Below, piece by piece: positions 45,406 to 53,532 of a DNA stretch of 64,000 nt. The notes below the pieces were generated by a model. It was given only the letters and a program-made list of their open reading frames with translations. It searched no databases and was not told the origin of the DNA. A program made the position numbers and the translations under genes. This DNA is from Sulfitobacter dubius (lineage in GTDB: Bacteria; Pseudomonadota; Alphaproteobacteria; Rhodobacterales; Rhodobacteraceae): NCBI RefSeq assembly GCF_900113435.1, contig NZ_FOPG01000003.1:372001-436000 (forward strand), read 5' to 3'. How positions within the stretch are numbered: the stretch's first letter is position 1; every line of letters begins with the position of its first letter.

Positions 45406-45744
45406 TTACATGTAAGCGTCTGAGGTCAGGAAGAACATCGTTTCGCTGACCTGCACCTCAGGTGCGAATGTCCATGTCGGGGCATGACGCTGATAGCGGT
45501 CGGAGGCCATGAGCGCGCGAAAGGCGGCTGCGGTTCCCGGCCCCCATGCGCCATCAATCGCGCCATTGTAATAGCCCGCATGCTTCAGACTTTCTTGCAC
45601 CATGCGCCGCGCGCCAAGGTCGCGGCTTTGGAACAGCGCCTGAACTTCGGTAAGGGTGACGTGAAATGATTGCGCATAGGATGGCGCGGGGCTGACCGAT
45701 GCAGCACCAATCGCCGCGGCGGCTAGAAAACCTCTACTTTTCAT
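45406..45744 (-). CDS. Small secreted protein with peptidoglycan-binding-like domain
   Basis: A 112-residue protein. The signal peptide (about 1-24) ends PSYAQ, and the middle (VQESLKHAGYYNGAIDGAWG, then PGTAAAFRAL) has the repeat pattern of the PG_binding_1 fold: helix, short G-x-IDG-x-WGP turn, helix. No catalytic domain is attached. It probably sits in the periplasm and touches the cell wall. It is in the same direction as the following small membrane protein, 67 bp apart. Confidence 0.7.
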   Translation of the reverse strand: MKSRGFLAAAAIGAASVSPAPSYAQSFHVTLTEVQALFQSRDLGARRMVQESLKHAGYYNGAIDGAWGPGTAAAFRALMASDRYQRHAPTWTFAPEVQVSETMFFLTSDAYM

Positions 45745-45811
45745 TGCAGTTCCTTTCGGGAAAAAACGGGTTGGGGGAAAACGGGGTCAGTGATGCAACC
45801 CCGGGGAGCGT

Positions 45812-46162
45812 TTAGGCGGGCATAGACGGTGTGCGTTTCGACATCATCGCGGCGATGACGCCCCAGATGATCGACAGCGGCCAAGTGATCAACGCGCCAA
45901 ACCCCAAGGTGACAGCGCCGATGAGAATGGCCAGAATAATCATAACGACACCGCCGGCGACGGTGGCATAGGGCAATCCAAGAGGGCCAAAAAGAAACGT
46001 GAGGAAGAACGCCGCGACGACGCTCTTCTGCGGCTTAGCGTGAACAATCGTTGTGGTGTGTGTAGGGGCATCAGCGATAGATAGGCTCCTGTATAGATTA
46101 AATAAATTTCTCCGATGCCGCCGTAACGGCGACAAACTGAATGCGATGTTAATGAAATGCAA
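45812..46162 (-). CDS. Small membrane protein, start uncertain
   Basis: Two helices (KSVVAAFFLTFLFGPLGLPY and a longer hydrophobic run ending WGVIAAMM) fill this short protein; no enzymatic domain is recognised. The first in-frame ATG (46162) would add a basic, unconserved-looking leader. A clean AGGAG (46090-46086, minus strand) instead lies 7 bases before an in-frame ATC at 46078, and no ATG, GTG or TTG occurs at that spot. Either translation starts at the rare ATC, giving 88 residues, or the upstream ATG is used, giving 116. The role is unknown. Confidence 0.6.
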   Translation of the reverse strand: MHFINIAFSLSPLRRHRRNLFNLYRSLSIADAPTHTTTIVHAKPQKSVVAAFFLTFLFGPLGLPYATVAGGVVMIILAILIGAVTLGFGALITWPLSIIWGVIAAMMSKRTPSMPA

Positions 46163-46208
46163 TTGCGGCGTTTTCTAGGCCGATATTCGCCAATTAGGGG
46201 AATTTATC

Positions 46209-46234
46209 GAAAAACCTCCCGTACGCCGGGAGGT
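46209..46234 (-). terminator. Rho-independent terminator of the motA operon
   Basis: On the minus strand an 8-bp stem (ACCTCCCG / CGGGAGGT) with a 5-base loop ends in a T-run (the A-run at 46210-46214 on the plus strand), just after the FliJ-like gene. Confidence 0.8.
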
Positions 46235-46241
46235 GTCGTTA

Positions 46242-46667
46242 CTACCGTTGATCTTCCAGCCAGATCGATAGGAAGCCTTCGGCTTGAGCGGCAGTTTCGG
46301 CTTGTTCCAGCGCCAGTTTGCGGGTTTCGGTGCGGCGAGTGCGGATCAGGTCTATGCGCTTGGCCTCGGCGAAAAGATCGTTCAACCGGTCGTGGATGCC
46401 CGCACTATCCGCGCGTAACCGCTCGGCTTCGGCCTCTTTGCGATGAATCGTCTCTGACACGTTACGGATAAAGGCCGAGACGACCCGCGTGGATTCCACG
46501 GCATCGGGATCGCCCCGGTCGTTAAGTTGCTCCATGAGGGTATGGCGTTCGTTCTCGATTTGGCTGAGGGCGCGGTTCACCTCGACCATTTCCAGCGCCA
46601 CATTCTCCATCTCAAAACGCTTTAGGCGTGAGAGCACAGCAAGCCCATCACCGCGCCGAGGCTTCAC
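46242..46667 (-). CDS. FliJ-like coiled-coil protein
   Basis: A 141-residue, highly charged helical protein with heptad patterns along most of its length (about 15-125), as in FliJ, the export-apparatus stalk that contacts the FliI ATPase. Length (FliJ about 147) and place in a motility operon agree with this. There is no fliI in the window, so the identification rests on shape and context. Its ATG overlaps the stop of the preceding small gene by 4 bp, and a terminator follows. An alternative is an unrelated cytoplasmic coiled-coil factor. Confidence 0.5.
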   Translation of the reverse strand: MKPRRGDGLAVLSRLKRFEMENVALEMVEVNRALSQIENERHTLMEQLNDRGDPDAVESTRVVSAFIRNVSETIHRKEAEAERLRADSAGIHDRLNDLFAEAKRIDLIRTRRTETRKLALEQAETAAQAEGFLSIWLEDQR

Positions 46668-46924
46668 TGGCGCACGCCCTGAGATAGAACGATTAACCGT
46701 TCGCGCATCCGTTCCAGTATTTCGGGATCAAGGAGCGGTAGCCCCTCCATCGGGGCGACGTGGCCGATTACTCCGTGGCTGCGCATAGAGTTGGGGAACT
46801 TCGCCTCAGCGGCTTCGGCTTCTTGGTCGACCTTCTCCTCGCCCTTATCCTTGGCGGCACCGGCGGCCAGCGCTGGCCCGGCCAGCAGTGCCATAAACGC
46901 GAACAGGGGCAGGCGGGCCATCAT
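46664..46924 (-). CDS. Small secreted protein of the motA operon, unknown function
   Basis: An 86-residue protein with a clear signal peptide (about 1-21, ALLAGPALAAG), then a Lys/Glu-rich stretch and a conserved-looking end (GLPLLDPEILERMRERL). It overlaps motA and the FliJ-like gene by 4 bp each, so it is translated with them. I do not recognise the family. A periplasmic aid to stator assembly is possible from position; rhizobia have such a factor (MotE), but no sequence similarity to MotE is visible here. Confidence 0.7.
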   Translation of the reverse strand: MMARLPLFAFMALLAGPALAAGAAKDKGEEKVDQEAEAAEAKFPNSMRSHGVIGHVAPMEGLPLLDPEILERMRERLIVLSQGVRQ

Positions 46925-47787
46925 ACGGCAGGCAATTCGCGCTGCGAGGCCTCCACGGCAGAGAAATTCGGCTGCTTCGTGGTGGGAATGTTGCCGCGGC
47001 CCAGTTCAATACAGATGCTGGGCGGGTGGCCAGCAACGATGGCGACGATCACATCACGGATCACAGTATACATCGCGCTGTCTTCTTCTTCGATCTGCTC
47101 TAGACGGCCAGCAATGGGCTGTACCATGCAATAGGCAAGGAAAACCCCAAGGAACGTGCCGACCAAGGCGCCCCCGATCATCGCGCCAAGGATCTCTGGC
47201 GGTTTGTCGATTGAGGACATGGTTTTGATCACGCCCAGAACCGCTGCAACAATGCCGATGGCGGGCAAGCCGTCGGCCATGCTTTGGATCGCGCTGGCAG
47301 AAACCAGCGATTCATGGTGGTGCTTTTTGATCTTTCGGTTCATCACGTCTTCCATCTGGAAGCGGTCATCGAACTGCATCGACATCATGCGGAAGCTGTC
47401 GGCGATAAGGTCGGTGACGAAGTGGTCTTTCGTCAGCTTTGGATAACGCTGGAAGATCGGGCTCGCTTCGGGATTTTCGATATGCTCGTCCATCGCAACG
47501 ATGCCCTTGGTCTTATAAAGGCGCGCCAGTTCGAACATCAGCGCCAGCAGATCATTGTAATCCGCCGCCTTCCAGCGCGGCCCTTTAATGACCCGCAGAA
47601 CCCCGCCCAGCGACGACTTTACCACCGAAAATGAGTTGGCAATTACAAAAGCACCAAGTGAAGCGCCGCCGATCATCATTCCCTCGTAGGGCAGGGCATG
47701 CAGAACGATGTCCATATTGCCCCCCGACAGCATGAAGCCGCCAAAGACCAAACCAAAGACCATTACAAGACCAAGCAAGAGTGTCAT
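46921..47787 (-). CDS. motA: Flagellar motor stator protein MotA
   Basis: A 288-residue inner-membrane protein with four helices: two near the N-terminus (about 1-20 and 30-55) and two after a cytoplasmic loop (IGIVAAVLGVIKTM and GALVGTFLGVFLAYCMV). The loop carries the charged residues that touch the rotor, and PAIGIVAAVLG is the conserved helix 3 motif. The ATG at 47787 follows a GGAGG; a TTG 18 bp earlier would overlap that ribosome site. It starts a three-gene operon. Its partner motB lies 1.9 kb away on the other strand, not next to it as in most bacteria. Confidence 0.92.
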   Translation of the reverse strand: MTLLLGLVMVFGLVFGGFMLSGGNMDIVLHALPYEGMMIGGASLGAFVIANSFSVVKSSLGGVLRVIKGPRWKAADYNDLLALMFELARLYKTKGIVAMDEHIENPEASPIFQRYPKLTKDHFVTDLIADSFRMMSMQFDDRFQMEDVMNRKIKKHHHESLVSASAIQSMADGLPAIGIVAAVLGVIKTMSSIDKPPEILGAMIGGALVGTFLGVFLAYCMVQPIAGRLEQIEEEDSAMYTVIRDVIVAIVAGHPPSICIELGRGNIPTTKQPNFSAVEASQRELPAV

Positions 47788-47880
47788 TGCTGCACACGCC
47801 TCCAAAAAGAAACTATTCTTACTTTATCCTTGAGCGATAACGTCTATACAAGTATTATCTAGGAAAGAACTTGGGTTTCT

Positions 47881-48981
47881 ATGATGAATAGTGGTTTTTC
47901 GGTCAAAGAAGAGTTGAAGGAAGATGTCGACGCTCAGCAAGAGCCCGATGCCTTTGCCTATTTCGTCGATCCTTCCGAGCTTTCGGTTCTTGTGCAGGGC
48001 TGGCCCGCTGAAATGCGGCTGTTGCTTTGTATGGATGCCACCGGTCTTTGCGAGTTCGTGGTCTTTCATAATGATGAAGAGCATGCAGTTTTTGACCGGG
48101 TTTCAGATATCCTTGACCGGCCCGTGGGCAGCTTTGCCGTCAGCCCCGAGGTTGAGGGCCATCCTTGCCGTAGGTTATTGTTTTCCGAAGAAAACGCGCT
48201 GTTAAAAGCGATTCAAGAAAGCAAGACACTTGAAGAAACCGCTGCGGATTATCTGATAAACTACAACTTCGCCCGCGAAGAGGGGTTGGATTTTGATGAG
48301 TTGATGCGCCAGCGCCCGGAGTTGGATCAGTTCCAGCGGGTAAGCACGAATAAGATCTTTCCCATCGGGACACGCAAGCGCCGCAAGCCGCGCTCCGGCC
48401 CTCCGGAGGGGTATGTCCCCTCTGCCGAAGCGCAGCCGGGGGCGTGTTTCTACGTCAGTCTTGAGATGTGGCTGGCAGGCGGCCGGATGCGAATCGCGGC
48501 CACTCCTGACAAACCCTTGCCAATGGTGCCGACCTTGGTGCGCGACATCGCGTTCCGTGATGATTTTGCATCGGTCTATATCCCGCGCGATACGCTCGCA
48601 GCAGAGTGGTGCCCCAAGGATAACATGGTTATCGACATTCCTGCCGAACTCTTCCCCGCTGGCTTTAGCGACAGCTGTGAGCGGCGCGAAGTGAAGGTCG
48701 CGGTAATGCCGCGTGGCATTTTTGTTGAGTTTGGTGCCCCGATTGACGTGCCCGAAGTGCCCGAGCCCGAACTGCTGGACCCGGCGACACTTACCCCGCA
48801 ACCGCCCGCGCCGCGCAAGAGCCTGTGGAAGTCCATCCATATCCCGCTGATCGCGGTGGCGGGTCTGGGTTTTACCGGGCTGTTCAGTACGATCATCGCC
48901 CAGACCACAGGCAATGATGTTGCCTCTGATCCGGCCCCGAAGAGCGCGATTTTCAGAACAGTCGCGCAGATGGAACCGTGA
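47881..48981 (+). CDS. Membrane-anchored protein of motility region, unknown function
   Basis: A 366-residue protein of no recognised family. The first 270 residues look soluble and cytoplasmic with mixed helix and strand. A Lys/Arg patch (RKRRKPRSG, about 162-170) is followed by a second folded part, then a Pro/Glu-rich linker (about 280-310) and a single C-terminal helix (about 322-342, PLIAVAGLGFTGLFSTIIA). It is divergent from motA by 93 bp and is followed by mucR, so it may share motility control. A tail-anchored assembly or regulatory protein is possible. Confidence 0.75.
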   Translation: MMNSGFSVKEELKEDVDAQQEPDAFAYFVDPSELSVLVQGWPAEMRLLLCMDATGLCEFVVFHNDEEHAVFDRVSDILDRPVGSFAVSPEVEGHPCRRLLFSEENALLKAIQESKTLEETAADYLINYNFAREEGLDFDELMRQRPELDQFQRVSTNKIFPIGTRKRRKPRSGPPEGYVPSAEAQPGACFYVSLEMWLAGGRMRIAATPDKPLPMVPTLVRDIAFRDDFASVYIPRDTLAAEWCPKDNMVIDIPAELFPAGFSDSCERREVKVAVMPRGIFVEFGAPIDVPEVPEPELLDPATLTPQPPAPRKSLWKSIHIPLIAVAGLGFTGLFSTIIAQTTGNDVASDPAPKSAIFRTVAQMEP

Positions 48982-49167
48982 TGCATTTTTCACAATATGG
49001 CGAAAAAATGCTTGTCAATGCTTGGGCGGGTTCCAAATACAATTCGAATCGTGATAAGAATAAACGGCGGAGAGTAATTTATCTTTGCTGCACCACTTGC
49101 GAAGCCCTTGCTAGGTGTTTCGCGAACCTTGCAGAAGGCAAGATTAACTTAACAAGGAAGTTGCTCC

Positions 49168-49635
49168 ATGCCTAATGTGCCCCCCAAGCAGAACCTAAGC
49201 GATACCGCCATTGCGACGATCGTTTCCGGTTTCGCCACGCGCAGCGATGTGACGATTGACGACATTCTAACATTGGTCGAACGTTTGCGCGCCACCCCTG
49301 CCGACAGTGCTGCGACCGCTTTGGCCAATATCCCCGCCGCCGTTGCCCCCGTCGCGCCCAAAGCGCAGGGCATGGCCGCCGCACCCGGCGAGCAGCCGAT
49401 GACCGACGACACAATCTTTTGTCTGTGCTGCGGCAAAGGTTTCAAAATGCTTAAGCGTCACCTCGGTGCCGAACACGGCCTTACCGAAGCGGAATACCGC
49501 GTGATGTTCAATCTGGCGGCGGACACACCGCTGGTCGCGCCGAGCTATTCCAAACGCAAAGCCGAATACGCCAAACGCGCCGGCCTGGGCAAATACAGCC
49601 GCGACAAGTCGGACAACAACGCAGAGCTTTCCTGA
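49168..49635 (+). CDS. MucR/Ros-family zinc-finger transcriptional regulator
   Basis: A 155-residue MucR/Ros regulator. The zinc finger is C85-x2-C88-x9-H98-x4-H103 in CLCCGKGFKMLKRHLGAEH, followed by the family signature GLTEAEYR. The N-terminal part (about 12-42) is the helical oligomerisation region. In other Alphaproteobacteria MucR proteins act as xenogeneic-silencer-like regulators of exopolysaccharide and motility genes. It lies 42 bp before motB in the same direction, and a TTAACTTAAC stretch lies just ahead of its ribosome site. Confidence 0.9.
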   Translation: MPNVPPKQNLSDTAIATIVSGFATRSDVTIDDILTLVERLRATPADSAATALANIPAAVAPVAPKAQGMAAAPGEQPMTDDTIFCLCCGKGFKMLKRHLGAEHGLTEAEYRVMFNLAADTPLVAPSYSKRKAEYAKRAGLGKYSRDKSDNNAELS

Positions 49636-49677
49636 TCTGGCTATCGGCCCGATCTTGTGTAGTCGGGAGGCCCTGTA

Positions 49678-50607
49678 ATGGCTGACAAAAAGAACGAATT
49701 GATCATCATCAAGCGCTACGAAGCGGAGGGCGGTCACGCCCACCACGGTGGCGGTTGGAAGGTGGCCTACGCGGATTTTATGACCGCGATGATGGCGTTC
49801 TTTTTGCTTTTGTGGATCCTCGCTGCTTCGGACGAGGAGAAACTGCGCGGTCTGGCAAATTACTTTACGCCAACGGTCTCTGACGGCGGATCATCCTCGG
49901 ATGCGGCGGCTGATTTGCGCCCGCTGATGGCCGCAGGCGTGATGACGGGCGCGGTCGACAATACTGGCAACGTGCAAAAACCTACCTTTGGCCGTGACAA
50001 CCCGATGATGGTCTTTGACAGCCGCCTGCGCGACAAGCCGGCAGAGGTAGTCGTGGAATATGCAGATGCGCCAGAGCCTGCGGCAGCCGCTGATCCTGCC
50101 ACGCTCGCCGCTGTCGAAGAGGCCGAGCGCCGTAAGTCTGAGATTGACCGAATGGCCGAGGATATCGCCGAACGGATCACCTCAGACGGTGCGCTCAGCG
50201 ACTTGGCGCGCAATGTTCGGCTGGAGAAATCGAACGGTGCGTTGACGGTGCAGGTGCTGGATCAAGACGAGCGGTCGCTCTTTACCCGGGGCAGTGCGGA
50301 TGTCACCCCAAAGACCCGCGAGCTGCTATTGGCGATTGGCGATGTGATCGCAGAGCAGAACCAGCCTGTTGAGATCATCGGCCATACTGACGCCGCCGCA
50401 TTTGGTGCGAACAATGGCTACACGAACTGGGAGCTGTCCGCAGATCGTGCAAACGCCACGCGCCGCACCTTGATGGCCGCGGGCATCAACGGGGCGCGGT
50501 TCATGCGGGTCTCTGGCGTGGCAGACACGCAGCCAATCAACACAATCGACCCGCTGGCGCCAGAAAATCGTCGCATCTCAATTCGTCTGGTGTACCAAGC
50601 CGAATAG
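49678..50607 (+). CDS. motB: Flagellar motor stator protein MotB
   Basis: A 309-residue stator subunit. After a charged N-terminus, the single helix (about 32-52) starts VAYADFMTAMMAFFLLLWI with the proton-carrying aspartate. A linker and an OmpA/MotB peptidoglycan-binding domain (about 180-305) follow, with GHTDAAAF, NWELSADRA and ENRRISI. The ATG has GGGAGG upstream. It is transcribed away from motA and after mucR. Confidence 0.93.
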   Translation: MADKKNELIIIKRYEAEGGHAHHGGGWKVAYADFMTAMMAFFLLLWILAASDEEKLRGLANYFTPTVSDGGSSSDAAADLRPLMAAGVMTGAVDNTGNVQKPTFGRDNPMMVFDSRLRDKPAEVVVEYADAPEPAAAADPATLAAVEEAERRKSEIDRMAEDIAERITSDGALSDLARNVRLEKSNGALTVQVLDQDERSLFTRGSADVTPKTRELLLAIGDVIAEQNQPVEIIGHTDAAAFGANNGYTNWELSADRANATRRTLMAAGINGARFMRVSGVADTQPINTIDPLAPENRRISIRLVYQAE

Positions 50608-50834
50608 GCCCTTATTTTATTAAAAATTAGGCGGTTTTGTGCCGAAATCGACTGCCTGAAAAAGTGCGACATCCCTGCCGCTGATTCCCGAAAATGTGGC
50701 GCTGGCATGTAAAATTGTTGACGGTCAAGGTCTTGCGATCTAGACCTAAGGCAATAAACGAGCATCAGGCACCTAAAAAACTTTTAAAAATAGCCTGGAA
50801 AAACCATGGACAGAATGTCCTGAACGAGGCGGAA

Positions 50835-51515
50835 ATGCAGGTAAACTCACTTATCGGTGGCATCTGGAAGGGTGCCTGCCACATGGATTCATCGGCCGAT
50901 GGCCGCCATTTTAACATGCTGATCCGGGCGTTGATCCCGGTTCAGGCTTCGGTTTTCGAAATGCAGGATTGGGCCGGTCATCCGGTGGCAATGCCAGATT
51001 GCATCGAACCGATTCCAGGTATTTGCCTTGGCGATATTCTGGCAGAAGAGCTTGACGCTGATGTGCCTTACGGCTCGCTCGTCGTTATACGCAAAAGCGA
51101 TAATTTCACCAATATCTCCCAAGCCGCCGGTGCGCTGGTGGGCGAAGTCTTGATCGGTATCATCGGGCGCGGACTGTTCCCCATGATGGACGAAGACAGC
51201 GTTCTGCATGCTTTGGGTCAGTCTTACTATCACGCGGCAGAGGCAGATGAGCTGCTCAAGCTGGGGCTTGAACCTGCGGCTTTCCGCATGGGGCTGAGCA
51301 CGGTTTTGGGCCAGTACTGGGGCCGTCCGGTGGACAGCCACACATTCTTTGCTGCCGATCAGGCCGATGGGGCAGAGCTTTCGCTGTTGGAACTGACCGG
51401 GACAGAGAGACCCGTGACCCTAAACCAGTGGACGCTTAGGCTGAAATCCCTTGTCGAGACCCGCAGTGCGCGTCGCTCGTTTGCTGATCGGCGCGGGAAC
51501 GTGCGGATCTCCTGA
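50835..51515 (+). CDS. Unrecognised protein between motB and fliK
   Basis: A 226-residue, apparently cytoplasmic protein with no signal peptide, no clear membrane helix and no family I know. A glycine-rich hydrophobic stretch (GALVGEVLIGIIGRGLFPMM, about residues 96-115) is the only striking part. The start at 50835 (GAGG 5 bp upstream) is preferred to an ATG at 50694 whose added 47 residues look non-coding; a further ATG at 50883 is possible. The 227 bp before it hold no other feature I can see. Position in the flagellar run suggests a motility role, unproven. Confidence 0.6.
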   Translation: MQVNSLIGGIWKGACHMDSSADGRHFNMLIRALIPVQASVFEMQDWAGHPVAMPDCIEPIPGICLGDILAEELDADVPYGSLVVIRKSDNFTNISQAAGALVGEVLIGIIGRGLFPMMDEDSVLHALGQSYYHAAEADELLKLGLEPAAFRMGLSTVLGQYWGRPVDSHTFFAADQADGAELSLLELTGTERPVTLNQWTLRLKSLVETRSARRSFADRRGNVRIS

Positions 51516-51559
51516 TCTTAATTCGAGAGTCTTCGGAATCCCAAGGTGGAGGACGTCAG

Positions 51560-52834
51560 ATGATAGCTCAGCTTCAGGCAGCACCCGCGGCCTCCGGTGC
51601 CGTAGTTTCCGGGCAGCCCTTAAAAAAGGAGGCTGTCGAAGGCTTTGCGGCGTTGATGCAGGGTATGGCCGGGCAGGAGGTGGCATCGCAGCCGCAGCCT
51701 AAAGATGCGAAGACCACCGCACCCGAAGTGGATGGCGCAACCGACGCGCTGCCTGAAGAGGCCGACCTTGAGACGGCTGAGGGGTTGATCGCCCTGATGG
51801 ATCACACGATTGCTGCACTTCAAGAGGGCAACAGTCACGTCACCCCCAAAGCCGCCCGCGCCGCTTTTGCCGAAGCTTTGGGAGAGGCCCCGACAGACGA
51901 GGTTGGCGCGTTGGAAGCGGTTGCCAAACTGGACGACCCCACCCTAGAGGCTGCGCTTGAGGAAAAAATCGCTGGCGCATTGCGCCTTCCCACGGCGAAT
52001 AGCCAGCTTAGCGTCGCGTCTGCGGTGGTTCCGGCAGTTGGCCGCTTGATGATGGGGGCGACCCGTGAACAGCAGGCGCCGTCCATTCTTATGGCCGGGG
52101 AAGCGACGAAACAGGTAACAGCCGACCTGTCAAGGATGAGCGGCCCGCAAATGACGCGGCTTGACGCGACTGTTGCAGCTAACGTCGACGCGGCCGCAGA
52201 AATCGCAGATCCGCGTATCGCTGCCGCCGATCAATTCAGTGCCGCTGTCGATACAGCGAAACCGGCCCAATCTGGCGTGAATACACCCGCGGCCGAGGCC
52301 GCCTTGCGTGAAGTTGCCGCTTTGACCGCGCCGCAGGCACCTCAACCAGAGGCGCTTCGCCTTAGTCCGCCGCAACCCACGCCGGCGCCCGCACCAAACC
52401 CCGCCGCCGCGCCGGAAGAGCAGTTGCGCCAGCACGTCAGCCAACAGATCCGCAGTCTAGATACAGGCGACAACAAGCTGCGCTTCTCGCTGTCACCCTA
52501 TGGGATGGGCGAGATCGAGATTGAGGTCGTTCGGACCGAAACCGGTCGTATGCAAATCGCCATGACGACCGAAACTGCATCGGTTCTGAACCTGTTACGC
52601 CAAGACCGCGAGCAACTGCTTGATGCGCTGCAATCGCGCGGCATCAGCGCAGAGAGCGCCGATCTTGATTTCCAGACCTTCGGCGAACGGGGCCGCAATG
52701 GCGACCAGAACGCGGGTCCGGACCTTGCCCTGCATATGCCAGAAGCCGATGACGCGCAGGGCAGCGACGCCCAGCCGTCGGCCCAGACACCGACCCCGTC
52801 CATGATAGCTGGGCAGTTGGATATCCTCACCTGA
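51560..52834 (+). CDS. fliK: Flagellar hook-length control protein FliK
   Basis: A 424-residue protein with a long, Ala/Pro-rich low-complexity N-terminal part (about 1-290) and a compact C-terminal domain (about 300-385) with LRFSLSPYGMGEIEIEV, the Flg_hook motif region (L-P--LG-IEV-). This is the ruler and specificity-switch layout of FliK. It is followed 11 bp later by flgD, its normal partner. The N-terminal repeat content makes its length variable between species. Confidence 0.85.
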   Translation: MIAQLQAAPAASGAVVSGQPLKKEAVEGFAALMQGMAGQEVASQPQPKDAKTTAPEVDGATDALPEEADLETAEGLIALMDHTIAALQEGNSHVTPKAARAAFAEALGEAPTDEVGALEAVAKLDDPTLEAALEEKIAGALRLPTANSQLSVASAVVPAVGRLMMGATREQQAPSILMAGEATKQVTADLSRMSGPQMTRLDATVAANVDAAAEIADPRIAAADQFSAAVDTAKPAQSGVNTPAAEAALREVAALTAPQAPQPEALRLSPPQPTPAPAPNPAAAPEEQLRQHVSQQIRSLDTGDNKLRFSLSPYGMGEIEIEVVRTETGRMQIAMTTETASVLNLLRQDREQLLDALQSRGISAESADLDFQTFGERGRNGDQNAGPDLALHMPEADDAQGSDAQPSAQTPTPSMIAGQLDILT

Positions 52835-52845
52835 AAGGCGAGACT

Positions 52846-53514
52846 ATGATCGACGCGAGTATTGCAAGCACCATGACCAGCAGCGGCACCTCCGCTGCGG
52901 CAACCTCGGCCACCGAGCTTCAAGAAAGCTACAACAGCTTTCTGACCCTGCTGACGGCGCAAATCTCGAACCAAGACCCCCTGAACCCGGTGGATTCAAC
53001 TCAGTTCGTCTCGCAGTTGGCGCAGTTGACGCAGGTTGAACAAAGCATTGCCACCAATGCGAGCCTTGAGCAGATCAGCACCATGCTATCCACCGTCGGG
53101 GCAATGTCTGACCTGCAATTGATTGGGCGCGATGTGCTGGTGCCGTCGTCCCAAGTGCGCATGACCGAGGATGATTTTCCGCTGAGCTATCAGTTGGATG
53201 CAGGCGCAGAGGATGTGACCATCCGCATCTATTCTGAAGACGGCACCCTTGTCCGCGAGATGCCCGGCGCCTCAACTGCCGAAGGCGAGGTGATCGACGT
53301 TGAATGGGATCGTCTTGATTCCGTCGGCCTGCCGGTGCCGCCCGATACGTTCCGGGTTGAAATTACGGCAAGTGATGCAAGTGGCAATGATGTCGGGGCA
53401 ACGACATTGACCCGCGCCGAGGTGACGCGCGTGAACTTCACCGGGCAGGGGCCGGAGCTGGAATTGGATAACGGGGAACAGGTGCTTTCTTATGTGGTGC
53501 GTTCGGTTCTCTGA
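52846..53514 (+). CDS. flgD: Flagellar hook assembly protein FlgD
   Basis: A 222-residue hook-capping scaffold. The N-terminal export part contains SYNSFLTLLTAQISNQDPLNPVDSTQFVSQLAQLTQVEQ, the most conserved FlgD segment (about 27-66). The C-terminal FlgD-Ig/Tudor-like part spans about 100-200. It is exported by the flagellar type III apparatus without a cleaved signal. It is convergent with fliL, 18 bp away. Confidence 0.92.
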   Translation: MIDASIASTMTSSGTSAAATSATELQESYNSFLTLLTAQISNQDPLNPVDSTQFVSQLAQLTQVEQSIATNASLEQISTMLSTVGAMSDLQLIGRDVLVPSSQVRMTEDDFPLSYQLDAGAEDVTIRIYSEDGTLVREMPGASTAEGEVIDVEWDRLDSVGLPVPPDTFRVEITASDASGNDVGATTLTRAEVTRVNFTGQGPELELDNGEQVLSYVVRSVL

Positions 53515-53532
53515 ACGGCCTCGCGGCGCAGG

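Noticed and set aside
46157-46471. Plus-strand frame of 104 codons over the motA-operon terminator and FliJ-like gene
   Set aside because: It crosses a minus-strand terminator and lacks a ribosome site and any recognisable feature.
49144-49153. TTAACTTAAC just upstream of mucR as a CtrA site
   Set aside because: CtrA full sites need TTAA-N7-TTAA spacing. Here the half-sites are adjacent and sit next to the ribosome site, so chance in AT-rich leader DNA is as likely.
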